From NCBI RefSeq assembly GCF_001545925.1, contig NZ_LMVQ01000582.1, positions 1 through 49,595 on the forward strand: DNA of 49,595 nt, read 5' to 3'. Every line of letters begins with the position of its first letter. Within the stretch, counting starts at the first letter, position 1. Source of the DNA: Mycobacterium sp. NAZ190054 (GTDB taxonomy: Bacteria > Actinomycetota > Actinomycetes > Mycobacteriales > Mycobacteriaceae). This document shows positions 25,494 through 35,400 of this stretch, piece by piece. The notes under the pieces were generated by a model. That model saw only the letters and a program-made list of their open reading frames with translations, searched no databases and was not told the origin of the DNA. A program made the translations under genes and the position numbers.

Positions 25494-25808
25494 TCACGCA
25501 ATGACCTCGACGCGTTCGCCCGAGTGGACCTGACTGCCTGCCGTCAGGACGTCGCCCTTACCGACGCTTTCCCGGGGCACCACCTCGATGTCCGGGAGGC
25601 GACGACGGGCCGCGTTCGAGGTCGTGTCCGCTGAGTTGCCGCCGACCGGGACCACCTGGCTGACAGTCAGCGCAGGCGCAGGATGTACGCGGCGACAAAC
25701 CCGTGGATCAAGAGAACGGGCCGTCTCGAGGCCATGCAGATTTCGGTTTGTCAAGGCCGTCGCCGCTGTCGCCCCATAGCGGCCGTTACTCGAATGCAGC
25801 CCCTTCAT
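25494..25808 (-). CDS. Small protein of unknown function at the head of the glycan operon
   Basis: A 104-aa ORF. The ATG at 25808 has a strong ribosome-binding site (AGGGGGG, about 6 nt upstream); a longer open frame begins at 25826. Codon third positions become strongly GC-rich in the second half, as in real local genes. The C-terminus (SVGKGDVLTAGSQVHSGERVEV) looks beta-rich, but I recognise no family. It is the promoter-proximal ORF before the glycosyltransferases and 160 bp from the next gene. It might be a leader or an accessory protein. Reality is moderately supported. Confidence 0.45.
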   Translation of the reverse strand: MKGLHSSNGRYGATAATALTNRNLHGLETARSLDPRVCRRVHPAPALTVSQVVPVGGNSADTTSNAARRRLPDIEVVPRESVGKGDVLTAGSQVHSGERVEVIA

Positions 25809-25903
25809 GCTCGCCCCCCTGCACATTGGCCCGGCATTTCAGTGAAGGCCAATCAATTAGCTGTTTCGGAAAGTATTCGTCCGATTGCCTTGTAACGGAC
25901 CTG

Positions 25904-25932
25904 ACGCTAGCACCATGGTATGTGGCCTGCAA
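25904..25932 (-). promoter_or_regulatory. Candidate sigma-A promoter for the glycan operon
   Basis: On the minus strand, TTGCAG (25932-25927) and TAGCGT (25909-25904) are separated by exactly 17 bp, close to the -35/-10 spacing of housekeeping promoters. It lies about 95 bp upstream of the ATG at 25808, in a stretch clearly lower in GC than its surroundings. It is unproven. Confidence 0.4.
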
Positions 25933-26388
25933 CACTGCTTACAGCGCTTTTTAGCCGACAGGCCCGGGACTGGTTGCGAAGGCAATAAACGCGACGGTGA
26001 ATATTAGCTGTGAGTTTGCTAGCGATCTTTGTCGGAAACCCATTCGGTCTCGATCCACCGACGTCCGTAACCCAGTCGTGACCTGCACCTTCGCCGGCGC
26101 TTGGCATGATTTGGATCACAGTGGGTGGTCGCGCACCCGTTGCCTGCCGAGGCCGGACAGCTCCACTTCGCCGCTCACGAATTCGCGAATTGTGCTGCGG
26201 TATCGCTCGGCGAACGACATTGCTCTGGCGGTCCGGCCGTGCTGCGATCACGGACGGCTTGGGCGTACTCGTCGTCCCGCGCGGCGAGACGCTTGCCATC
26301 GTCGGGACCCTGCCTTCGCGTGCGTGGGTGTCCGGCGTTCGTCCCGGCCTCAGAGCTGCACGCTCGTCAGCGAGCTATCCGATGGTTC
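25933..26388. other. Intergenic region between glycan operon and LLM oxidoreductase, with a palindrome
   Basis: About 450 bp with no convincing gene; the ORFs crossing it lack coding character. It contains the perfect 12-bp palindrome AATTCGCGAATT (26180-26191). The flanks CAC (26176-26178) and GTG (26192-26194) would extend it with one offset base. A/T-rich stretches lie around 25940-26040. It is likely to hold regulatory sequence for the operon reading from 25808. Confidence 0.4.
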
Positions 26389-27381
26389 TCAGGTCAGCGC
26401 CGGAATGACCTCGCGCTCGAACAGCTCGATCCCGGAGCGGTCGTAGGCGGCCTCGGGGAAATAGCAGATCACGTACTCGCACCCCAGGTTCCTGAGGTGT
26501 CGGAGCGCGTCGACGAGCTGCTCAGGGGTTCCGCTGCCCGCTTGCGGGGTGTTCATCGACTTCAGCATGGCATCGGCGGCCGGCTCCCCCGTCAGCCCGC
26601 CGATACGCGAGCGCACCCTGCCCAGCCGTTCCTTGACGTCGGCCTCGGATTCACCGACGACGACGTTGATGTTCGACGATCGGACGATCTGGTCGAAATG
26701 GGTTCCGAGGTCGCGGCAGTGCTCGGCGAGCACCTGCGACTTGTGGGCGAAGCCTTCGGGCTCAGAGGTGAAGTTGGTGTACTGCGCGTATTTCGCCGCG
26801 ATGCGCAACGTGACCTTTTCGCCACCGCCGGCGATCCACAACGGAATCCCGTCCTGTTGCAGCGGCCGGGGGGCGACGATCGCGCCGTCTGTCTGGTAGT
26901 GCTTCCCCTCGAAGGACACGACTCCGTCGCGCCAGGCGTCTCGCATGATCTGGACGCCCTCGTCGAGGCGTGCCAATCGCACACCGGCGGACGGGAAGCC
27001 GTACCCGTATGCGCGCCACTCGTGTTCATACCAGCCGCCTCCGATTCCCATTTGGACCCGTCCGCCCGAGATGATGTCGGTGGTGGCGGCGACCTTGGCG
27101 AGGTAGGCGGGGTTGCGGTAACTCATCGCGGTGCACATCTGCCCGAGCTTGATCCGCGACGTGGTGGCGGCGTACGCGGACATGAGCGTCCACGCTTCGT
27201 GGGTGGCCTCGGAGGTGGGCACCGGGACCGTGTGGAAGTGGTCGTAGACCCACAGCGAGTCCCAGGCTTCGCCCGCGTCGACGTACGCGGCGAGGTCGCG
27301 CATCACCTGCCACTGATCGCGCGGTTCGATTCCGACCAAGTCGAGTCGCCAGCCCTGGGGGACGAAGATTCCGAAGCGCAT
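26389..27381 (-). CDS. LLM-class F420-dependent oxidoreductase
   Basis: A 330-aa luciferase-like TIM-barrel protein starting MRFGIFVPQGW. Segments ISGGRVQMGIGGGWYEHEWRAYG and IPLWIAGGGEKVTLRIAAKYA are typical of the mycobacterial F420-dependent members. Such enzymes use F420 or FMN to oxidise or reduce small organic substrates. The ATG at 27381 is chosen from this N-terminus; the open frame upstream runs into the divergent gene. It is divergent from a PPOX-type gene starting 67 bp away, a frequent F420-linked pairing. The substrate is unknown. Confidence 0.9.
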   Translation of the reverse strand: MRFGIFVPQGWRLDLVGIEPRDQWQVMRDLAAYVDAGEAWDSLWVYDHFHTVPVPTSEATHEAWTLMSAYAATTSRIKLGQMCTAMSYRNPAYLAKVAATTDIISGGRVQMGIGGGWYEHEWRAYGYGFPSAGVRLARLDEGVQIMRDAWRDGVVSFEGKHYQTDGAIVAPRPLQQDGIPLWIAGGGEKVTLRIAAKYAQYTNFTSEPEGFAHKSQVLAEHCRDLGTHFDQIVRSSNINVVVGESEADVKERLGRVRSRIGGLTGEPAADAMLKSMNTPQAGSGTPEQLVDALRHLRNLGCEYVICYFPEAAYDRSGIELFEREVIPALT

Positions 27382-27448
27382 GAACCCGACTCTATGCCGA
27401 TTCGCGGACGCCACCCGGTTGTCACCGCCGATCAGTAGCGTGCGATTT

Positions 27449-27874
27449 ATGGCACTCTCCAAGAACGAACGCGAACAGTTCCTCGCCGAGCCGCACGTCG
27501 CGGCGCTTTCGGTTTCGGCCGGCGACGGGCGGGGGCCGCTGACCGTACCGATCTGGTACCAGTACACGCCGGGCGGCGAGCTCTGGTTCACCACCGGTGC
27601 GGGCTCGCGCAAGCACCGGTTGATCCAGTCGAGCGGCCATCTCTCCCTGATGGTGGACCGCGTGGAGCCCACCGTGCGCTACGTCGCCGTCGACGGCCCG
27701 GTCCTTCGCATCGAGCCCGGTACCGACGCACAACTGGTCGAGATGACCAAGCGCTACCTCGCACCCGAGAAGGTGGACGGCTACCTCGAATTCGCGCGGC
27801 GGGAACACGGGGAGAGCGTGGCCGTGTTCGTCGAGCCGAGGCATTGGCTTTCCGCCGACCTCGGCAGCGTCTGA
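27449..27874 (+). CDS. PPOX-type pyridoxamine 5'-phosphate oxidase-family protein
   Basis: A 141-aa split-barrel flavin/F420-binding protein (MALSKNEREQFLAEPHVAAL ... VPIWYQYTPGGELWF ... SLMVDRVEPTVRYVAVDGPV). Length fits the family. The ATG at 27449 gives the typical N-terminus; the open frame from 27380 overlaps the divergent gene. It probably binds FMN or F420 and carries out a redox reaction with the neighbouring LLM oxidoreductase, but no specific substrate can be read. Confidence 0.85.
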   Translation: MALSKNEREQFLAEPHVAALSVSAGDGRGPLTVPIWYQYTPGGELWFTTGAGSRKHRLIQSSGHLSLMVDRVEPTVRYVAVDGPVLRIEPGTDAQLVEMTKRYLAPEKVDGYLEFARREHGESVAVFVEPRHWLSADLGSV

Positions 27875-27877
27875 CCG

Positions 27878-29386
27878 TCAGCGGCGCGCGTCCCCGGTAT
27901 AGAGCGCGGCGACGGCGGGCAGGCTCACCTTCAGTGCCGGATTGCGCGGCAGCTCGTCGACCATGGCGAAGGCGACAGGCACGTTGTAGACGGGAAGCGC
28001 CTGCCGCACCAGCGCTTTGAGTTCGTCCTCGGCCGGAGCAGCGGCGCCGGCAGTGACCTCGATGGCCGCGAAAGGCACCTGCCCGAGACGGGCGTCGGGA
28101 ACGCCCACCACGCAGGCGTCGCGCACCCCGGGATGGGTGATCAGGACGCGCCTGACCGCTTCGGGCAGCACCTTGAAACCGCCTCGATTGATGGCACCAT
28201 CGGCCCTACCGTGCAGGAAGACGAAGCCGTCCTCGTCGATGCTGGCGATGTCGGTCGTCCTGATCCAGTCCGGGCCAATCGGGCCGACCTTGGCCTCCAG
28301 GAGACCATGCTGTCCGGCGGCCAGTTCGGTTCCGCTCTCCGGGTCGACGACGCGCAGGTCGGTGTCGGGCAGCGCCCGCCCCACACTGTTGCGCTTCTTG
28401 TCGCCGTACTTCTCCAACGCATCAGGGGTCCACGCACACAGCGAGCCTGCGAATTCGGTTGCGCCATAGGCCAGACGGATCGGGATCGCGTATTTCTGTT
28501 CGAACTCGTCGCGGGTTTCGGGATCCAGCGGCCCGGAAGCACTGATCAGGAACTCCAGCGACGCGAGATCTTCTCTGGGCACGTCAGCGTCGAGAAGCAT
28601 GCGGATGACGGCGGGCTGCACCCCGGAGCGGGCCACCCGATGCCTCCGTACGGCGTCCACCCAGCCGTCGACGGTGAACCGTTCCAGCATCGCGATGCGA
28701 CGGCCGTTGTACAGGCCGGCGATCAACTGACACACCCCGATTCCGCCGAACTGCCAGTATGCGAACTCCGGCGGTGCATCCGCAGACGATTTCTCACCGG
28801 CGGTGACGCTGAAGACGGTGCGCTCCAGCACGTTGAACCTGAGCGCCTGACGCTTGGGCGGCCCGGTGGTACCGCTGGTCAGGATCTGCAAGGCCACACC
28901 GGGCTCGGCCGGCGCGTGCGGGCGTGAGGTATCGCAACGTTCGAGGCCGGCCACGCAGCCCACCGTCGGTGCGTCAAGTGAGATCGCCAGCCCCGCGGCC
29001 CCGGTTCGTGCGGCGGCCGCCACCACCGGTTCCGTCCAGTCCTCCGGGTCGGCCACCACCGCCGAAACGTTCAGCTTCTCGACATCGCCAGCGATCGCGT
29101 CCGGAGACTGGAAGGAGTAGATCATCGCCACGGTGCGCCCGGCAGCCAGGAACCCCGCGATCGCCGCGGCGTGCTGCAACCGGTTGCGGACGATCAACCC
29201 GACCGGAGCATCGTCGGCGACACCGGCTTCACCCAGAGTGGCCGCGATCCGCGCACCGTAGGCCGCGACCTCATCGCCGGTGAACCACCTCCCGTCGAAC
29301 TCGATGCACGGTCTGTCGCCGTAGCCGTGCAGCGCCGCCGCGAAGCTTTCGGTAAAGCTGTCGGTCACGGCATCATTGTGGGTCAC
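27878..29386 (-). CDS. Adenylate-forming acyl-CoA ligase
   Basis: A 502-aa AMP-dependent synthetase. The P-loop-like motif LTSGTTGPPKR has Arg in place of the usual final Gly. LAYGATEFAGSLC and FLHGRADGAINRGGFKVLPEAV (hinge) follow, and the catalytic Lys is in NPALKVSLPA. The GTG start at 29386 is followed by THNDAVTDSFTESF. It is convergent with the PPOX gene (3 bp between stops). The sequence fits CoA or aromatic/fatty-acid activation. It differs in sequence from the tailoring ligase at 12543-14108 and has no obvious operon partner. Confidence 0.85.
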   Translation of the reverse strand: MTHNDAVTDSFTESFAAALHGYGDRPCIEFDGRWFTGDEVAAYGARIAATLGEAGVADDAPVGLIVRNRLQHAAAIAGFLAAGRTVAMIYSFQSPDAIAGDVEKLNVSAVVADPEDWTEPVVAAAARTGAAGLAISLDAPTVGCVAGLERCDTSRPHAPAEPGVALQILTSGTTGPPKRQALRFNVLERTVFSVTAGEKSSADAPPEFAYWQFGGIGVCQLIAGLYNGRRIAMLERFTVDGWVDAVRRHRVARSGVQPAVIRMLLDADVPREDLASLEFLISASGPLDPETRDEFEQKYAIPIRLAYGATEFAGSLCAWTPDALEKYGDKKRNSVGRALPDTDLRVVDPESGTELAAGQHGLLEAKVGPIGPDWIRTTDIASIDEDGFVFLHGRADGAINRGGFKVLPEAVRRVLITHPGVRDACVVGVPDARLGQVPFAAIEVTAGAAAPAEDELKALVRQALPVYNVPVAFAMVDELPRNPALKVSLPAVAALYTGDARR

Positions 29387-29433
29387 CGACGCCCGGAGTC
29401 AACAGATCCCGCGCCTTCGACGGCGAAGCAGTG

Positions 29434-32400
29434 CTATGCGAGCAGGAACAACGCCGTGCTCTCTTCGGTGTTGCTCCACAGCCCGTGCACGTCCTGCACC
29501 TGCATTCTGATCGTGCGGGAGGTGGGAAGCAGCGAGAACTCCTTGCTGATCCTGATCGAGCGAATCACCGCTTGGTACTCAGCGACGGTGGCCTGGCCCA
29601 CAAGGGTCAGCGTGTCTCCCGAGAAGGAAGCCTGGATATGGGCTGGCGCATCCCAGACAAGCGTGTCCCCGGCCCGCTTGTCGACAATCTTCACGTATGC
29701 CTGCTGCAGGTATTCCGAGTCGTCGCTGATGACGGCCAGTGGGCTGAGCAGGGGAAGACCGAGTAACACCAGACCCCCACCCAAGGGAGCGGTGAGCACC
29801 GGATTGTTGTTCTCGCGCACCGTCACCAGGGCTGTCGCCGGCAGGCTCGTGCCGCCTTGGGTGTCGGTGACCGTGAAGGTGATCGTCTTGACGGCGGTCG
29901 GGGCCGACGCGTTTGTCGAGAACGTCACGGACTGCAACACCTGCTGGTACTGCAGCGTGCTCGCCGTCCCCGACAGCGTCAGAATGCCGGTGGCGCTGTC
30001 GTAGCTGCCGCTGATGTTGCCCACCGGGGTGAACCCGAGAACGTCTCCCGCGGAGAAGTTGCCGGTGACCTGCACGACCGCGCCCGACATCGTCGACGAG
30101 TCCAGGTCAATCACCGTCAACAGCGGGTTGACCTTCGCCGCACTGTTTCCCGCGGTGTAGATCGGGCCCAGGAGCGTCGTCACCAGTGGCGACAGGTTGA
30201 AGGGTGCGGTCAGCACCGTCACCACGACATTGCCGGGAAGCAGACTCGCGGTTCCTTCGGCGTCGGTGACGTGGAAGGACACCGTCTTCAGCGACGCGAG
30301 CGCGCCGGCGCCTGTCGCCAGTTGCACCGACCGCAACGCCTCTTCGTACATGCCGATGCTCGCCGTGCCGGTCAGTGTCAGTGTTCCAGTCGAGCTGTCG
30401 TACACACCGGTGATGCCCTCAGGCGCCGTGAAAGTCAGGACGTCTCCGGATGCGAACCCGCCGGCGATCTTGACTGTCGCACCCTGCAGGGCCGTCGAGT
30501 CGAGGTCGAGAACACTGACGAACGGATCCACCGTGACGGCACCGGCCCCTGCCGTGTAGGACACGTTGGCCAGCGACGTGGTCACCAGTGGCGCAATCCT
30601 CAACGGCGACTTGACGATCGTCACCGCGACCAAGCCGGGGGTGCTGACATTGCCCTGGCCGTCGGTGACGACGAAGGAGATGCTCTTGATCGACGCCAGC
30701 GCTTCGCTGGTCGTCGAGAACGTGACGGACCGCAGCAATTGCTGATATGCGGCCACGGTTGCGGAACCCTCGAATGTCAGGACGCCGTCGGTGTAGGTGC
30801 CGCTGATGCCGTCCTGCGGCGTCCAGCCGAGGCTCTCCCCCGCAGTTGCGCCGCCGACGATCGACACCACCGCACCCGTCATGGTCGCCGAATCCGCATC
30901 CAGCAGAAGCAGACCCGAGTCGACCTGAACGCTCGAGTTCCCCGCTGTGTAGGCGACGTTCGCCAGCGAGGTCACGACCACCGGCTTGGCCAGGATCGGC
31001 ACCGACAGCACGGTGACGGCTACCGTTCCCGGAATGCTCGAGCGTCCCTGGTCATCAGTGATCTGCAGCGAGATCATCCTGATGGTGGCCAGTGCGGACG
31101 ACTCGCTCGCGAACTTCACCGACCGTAGGAGCTGTTGATAGGCGCTCACCGAGGCCGTGCCATCGAAGGACAGCACGCCGCTGCCGTAGGTCGCGGTGAC
31201 ACCTTCGGGCAGATCCCCGAACGTCAGGAGGTCGCCCGACGCGGGATTGACGATCGTCACCGTGGCACCCGTCATCATCTCCGAATCGGCGTCGAGCACG
31301 ATCAGGCCGGCATCAACCGACACACCGGAGGATCCGGCGGTGTAGGCCACACTGACGACCGACGTCAGCACCACCGGGGTGGCCGCGGTCGGCAGGCCCA
31401 ATACGGTAACCGCCGTCCCTGCGACAAGGCTTGTCTCGTGCTGGTCGTCGGTCACCGTGAACGCCACCGTCTTGATGCCCGGTGCCGTCGAGGTCAGCGT
31501 CACCGACTGCAGCAGCTGCTGGTACACCGCAACCGACGCGGTCCCGGTGAAGGTCAACACGCCGTCGGTGTACTCGGCGGAGATCCCTTCGGGCACAGTG
31601 CCCCAACCCAGGACGTCGCCGGATTCCGGATCGTTCACGGTCACGGTGGCCGAATCCAGTTCATCTGAATCCAGATCGGTGATCACCACGATCGGGCTCA
31701 CCACGATCGCAGAACCCGTTGTGCCGGTCGCGATTGGGGAAACCACCACCAGAGGCGGCAGTGCGGTCGGCAGACCCAGCACCGTGACCACCGTGGCCGC
31801 CGGCACCGTGGCGGCATTGCCTTCGGCGTCGACGATCGAGAACGACACCGACTTCAACCCCGCACCGGCCGAGGTCAACGTCACCGACTGCAGCAGCTGC
31901 CGGTACGCATCCACCGACGCGGTGCCGGTGAACGTCAACACCCCATCGGTGTAGTGGGCGTCCACACCCTCAGGCAGGTCACCCCAACCCAACACATCAC
32001 CAGTGGCGGGATCGTTCACCGTCACTGTCGCCGAACCCAACTCATCTGAATCCAGATCGGCGATCGCCACAATCGGACTGATCACAATCGCCGAACCCGC
32101 CGTCCCAGCAGCCACCGGCGTCGCAACAAGCACCGGCGCGATCGACGACCCCGGCACACCCAACACCGTCACCACCGTGCCCGCCGGCACCACACTGGCA
32201 TTCCCATCGGCATCGACGATCGCGAACGACACCGACTTCAAACCCGCACCGGTCGAGGTCAACGTCACCGACTGCAACAACTCCCGGTAGTCCTCAACAG
32301 AGGCATTACCGGTGAACGTCAACACGCCCTCGGCGTACTCAGCGGAGATCCCTTCGGGCACAGTGCCCCACCCCAACACGTCACCAGCGGTGGGATCGCC

Positions 32401-35400
32401 CACAGTCACTGTCGCCGAACCCAGCTCATCGGAATCCAGATCGGCGATCACCACAATCGGACTGATCACAATCGGCGAACCCGCCGTCCCAGCAGCCACC
32501 GGCGTCGCGACAAGCACCGGCGCGATCGACGACCCAGGCACACCCAACACCGTCACCACCGTGCCCGCCGGCACCGTATTCGTATTGCCCTCAATATCAG
32601 TCACCGCAAAACCGACCGACTTGATGCCACCACCGGTCGAGGTCAACGTCACCGACTGCAACAACTCCCGATAGACCTCAACAGAGGCATTACCGGTGAA
32701 CGTCAACACACCGTTCGAGTAACTGGCCTCCACACCGCCCGGTACATCTCCCCACTCCAACACATCACCAGACGAAGGATTAGAAACTGTGACTGTCGCC
32801 GAACCCAGCTCATCGGAATCCAGATCGGCGATCACCACAATCGGACTGATCACAATCGGCGAACCCGCCGTCCCAGCGGCCACCGGCGTCGCGACAAGCA
32901 CCGGCGCGATCGATGACCCCGGCACACCCAACACCGTCACCACCGTGCCCGCCGGCACCGAGTTCGTATTGCCCTCAATATCAGTCACCGCAAAACTGAC
33001 CGATTTGATGCCACCACCGGTCGAGGTCAACGTCACCGACTGCAACAACTCCCGGTACGCATCCACCGACGCCGCCCCGGTGAACGTCAACACACCGCCG
33101 GCGTAGCTGGCCTCCACACCCTCAGGCAGGTCACCCCAACCCAACACGTCACCAGCAGCGGGATCGCCCACAGTCACTGTGGCCGAGCCCAGTTCATCGG
33201 AGTCAAGATCTGCGATCACCACAATCGGACTGATCACGATCGCCGAACCCGCCGTCCCGGCAGCCACCGGGGTCGCGACAAGCACCGGCGCAATCGACGA
33301 CCCCGGCACACCCAACACCGTCACCACCGTGCCCGCCGGCACCGTATTCGTATTGCCCTCAATATCAGTGACCGCAAAACTCACCGACTTGATGCCACCA
33401 CCGGTCGAGGTCAACGTCACCGACTGCAACAACTCCCGGTACGCATCCACCGACGCCGCCCCGGTGAACGTCAACACGCCCTCGGCGTACTCAGCGGAGA
33501 TCCCTTCGGGCACAGTGCCCCAACCCAACACATCACCAGCGGCCGGATCCGCCACAGTCACGATGGCCGAACCCAACTCATCCGAATCCAGATCCGCGAT
33601 CACCACAATCGGACTGATCACAATCGGCGAACCCGCCGTCCCAGCAGCCACCGGCGTCGCGACAAGCACCGGCGCAATCGACGACCCCGGCACACCCAAC
33701 ACCGTCACCACCGTGCCCGCCGGCACCGTATTCGTATTGCCCTCAATATCAGTGACCGCAAAACTCACCGACTTGATGCCACCACCGGTCGAGGTCAACG
33801 TCACCGACTGCAACAACTCCCGGTACGCCTCCACCGACGCCGCCCCGGTGAACGTCAACACGCCATCCGCATAGCTGGCCTCCACATCCTCCGGCAGGTC
33901 ACCCCAACCCAACACGTCACCAGCAGCGGGATCGCCCACAGTCACAGTGGCCGAAGCCAACTCATCGGAATCCAGATCGGCGATCACCACAATCGGGCTC
34001 ACCACGATCGGCGAACCCGCCGTCCCAGCGGCCACCGGCGTCGCGACAAGCACCGGCGCAATCGACGACCCCGGCACACCCAACACCGTCACCACCGTGC
34101 CCGCCGGCACCGAGTTCGTATTGCCCTCAGCATCGACAACGCCGAAGGTCACAGACTTGAGCCCAGCCATGTTCGACGTCAACGTCACCGAGGCGAGCAG
34201 TTGCTGGTAGGCAGCCACCGATGCAGTCCCGGAGAATGTCAGAACGCCGTTGGCATAACTGGCTTCGACACCCGCAGGCAACGACCCGTAACCGAGTACG
34301 TCGCCGTCGGCCGGGTCTTGCAGAACGACCGTGGCGGAGTCCAACTGGTCGGAATCCAGATCCGTGAGCACCACGATCGGGCTGATCGTGATCGGCGAAC
34401 CCGCTGTCCCGGCAGCTACCGGAGACACCACCACCACCGGCGGGACCGAGATCCCGGGCACACCCAGCACCGTCACCACCGTGCCCGCCGGCACCACACT
34501 GGTGTTGCCGTCGACATCGGTGACCGCAAAACTCACCGACTTCAACCCGGCCGTCGTCGAGGTCAACGTCACCGACTGCAGCAGCTGCCGGTAAACCTCC
34601 ACCGAGGCGCGACCGGTGAGGGTCAACACACCGTCGATGTAGCTACCCTCCAGACCAGCGGGCAGAGAACCGAACTCGAGACTGTCCCCAGCAGCTGGGT
34701 TGTTGAGTGTGACCGTGGCGGAATCCAACTGGTCGGAATCCAAATCCGTGAGCACCACGATCGGGCTGATCGTGATCGGCGAACCCGCTGTCCCGGCAGC
34801 TACCGGAGACACCACCACCACCGGCGGGACCGAGATCCCGGGCACACCCAGCACCGTCACCACCGTGCCCGCAGGCACCACACTGGTGTTGCCGTCGACA
34901 TCGGTGACCGCAAAACTCACCGACTTCAACCCCGCACCAGCCGAAGTCAAGGTCACGGACGCCAACAACTGACGGTAATCCTCAACAGAGGCGCGACCGG
35001 TGAAGGTCAACACCCCGTCGACGTAACTCGCCTCCACTCCCACGGGCAACGACCCGTAATCCAACGCATCACCGTCAGCAGGGTCGTTCAGAACCACTTT
35101 GGCCGAATCCAACTCGTCGGAATCCAGATCCGTGAGCACCACGATCGGGCTGATCGTGATCGCGGACCCGACAGTTCCGGCCGCCACCGGAGACACCACC
35201 ACCAACGGAGGCACCTCGACCGGCAGACCCAGCACGGTCACCACCGTGCCGGCGGCGAAAGCACTGGCATTGCCTTGGTCGTCTGTCACCGAGAAGGTGA
35301 CGGACTTGATGCCGGCGCCCGTCGAGGTGAGCGTCACCGACGCCAAAAGTTGCTGATAGGTCGCTACCGACGCGGCGCCGGTGAATGTCAGCACACCATC

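Noticed and set aside
26125..27438. 437-aa plus-strand frame over the LLM oxidoreductase
   Set aside because: Most of it is antisense to a clear F420-type gene; the upstream part has no coding features.
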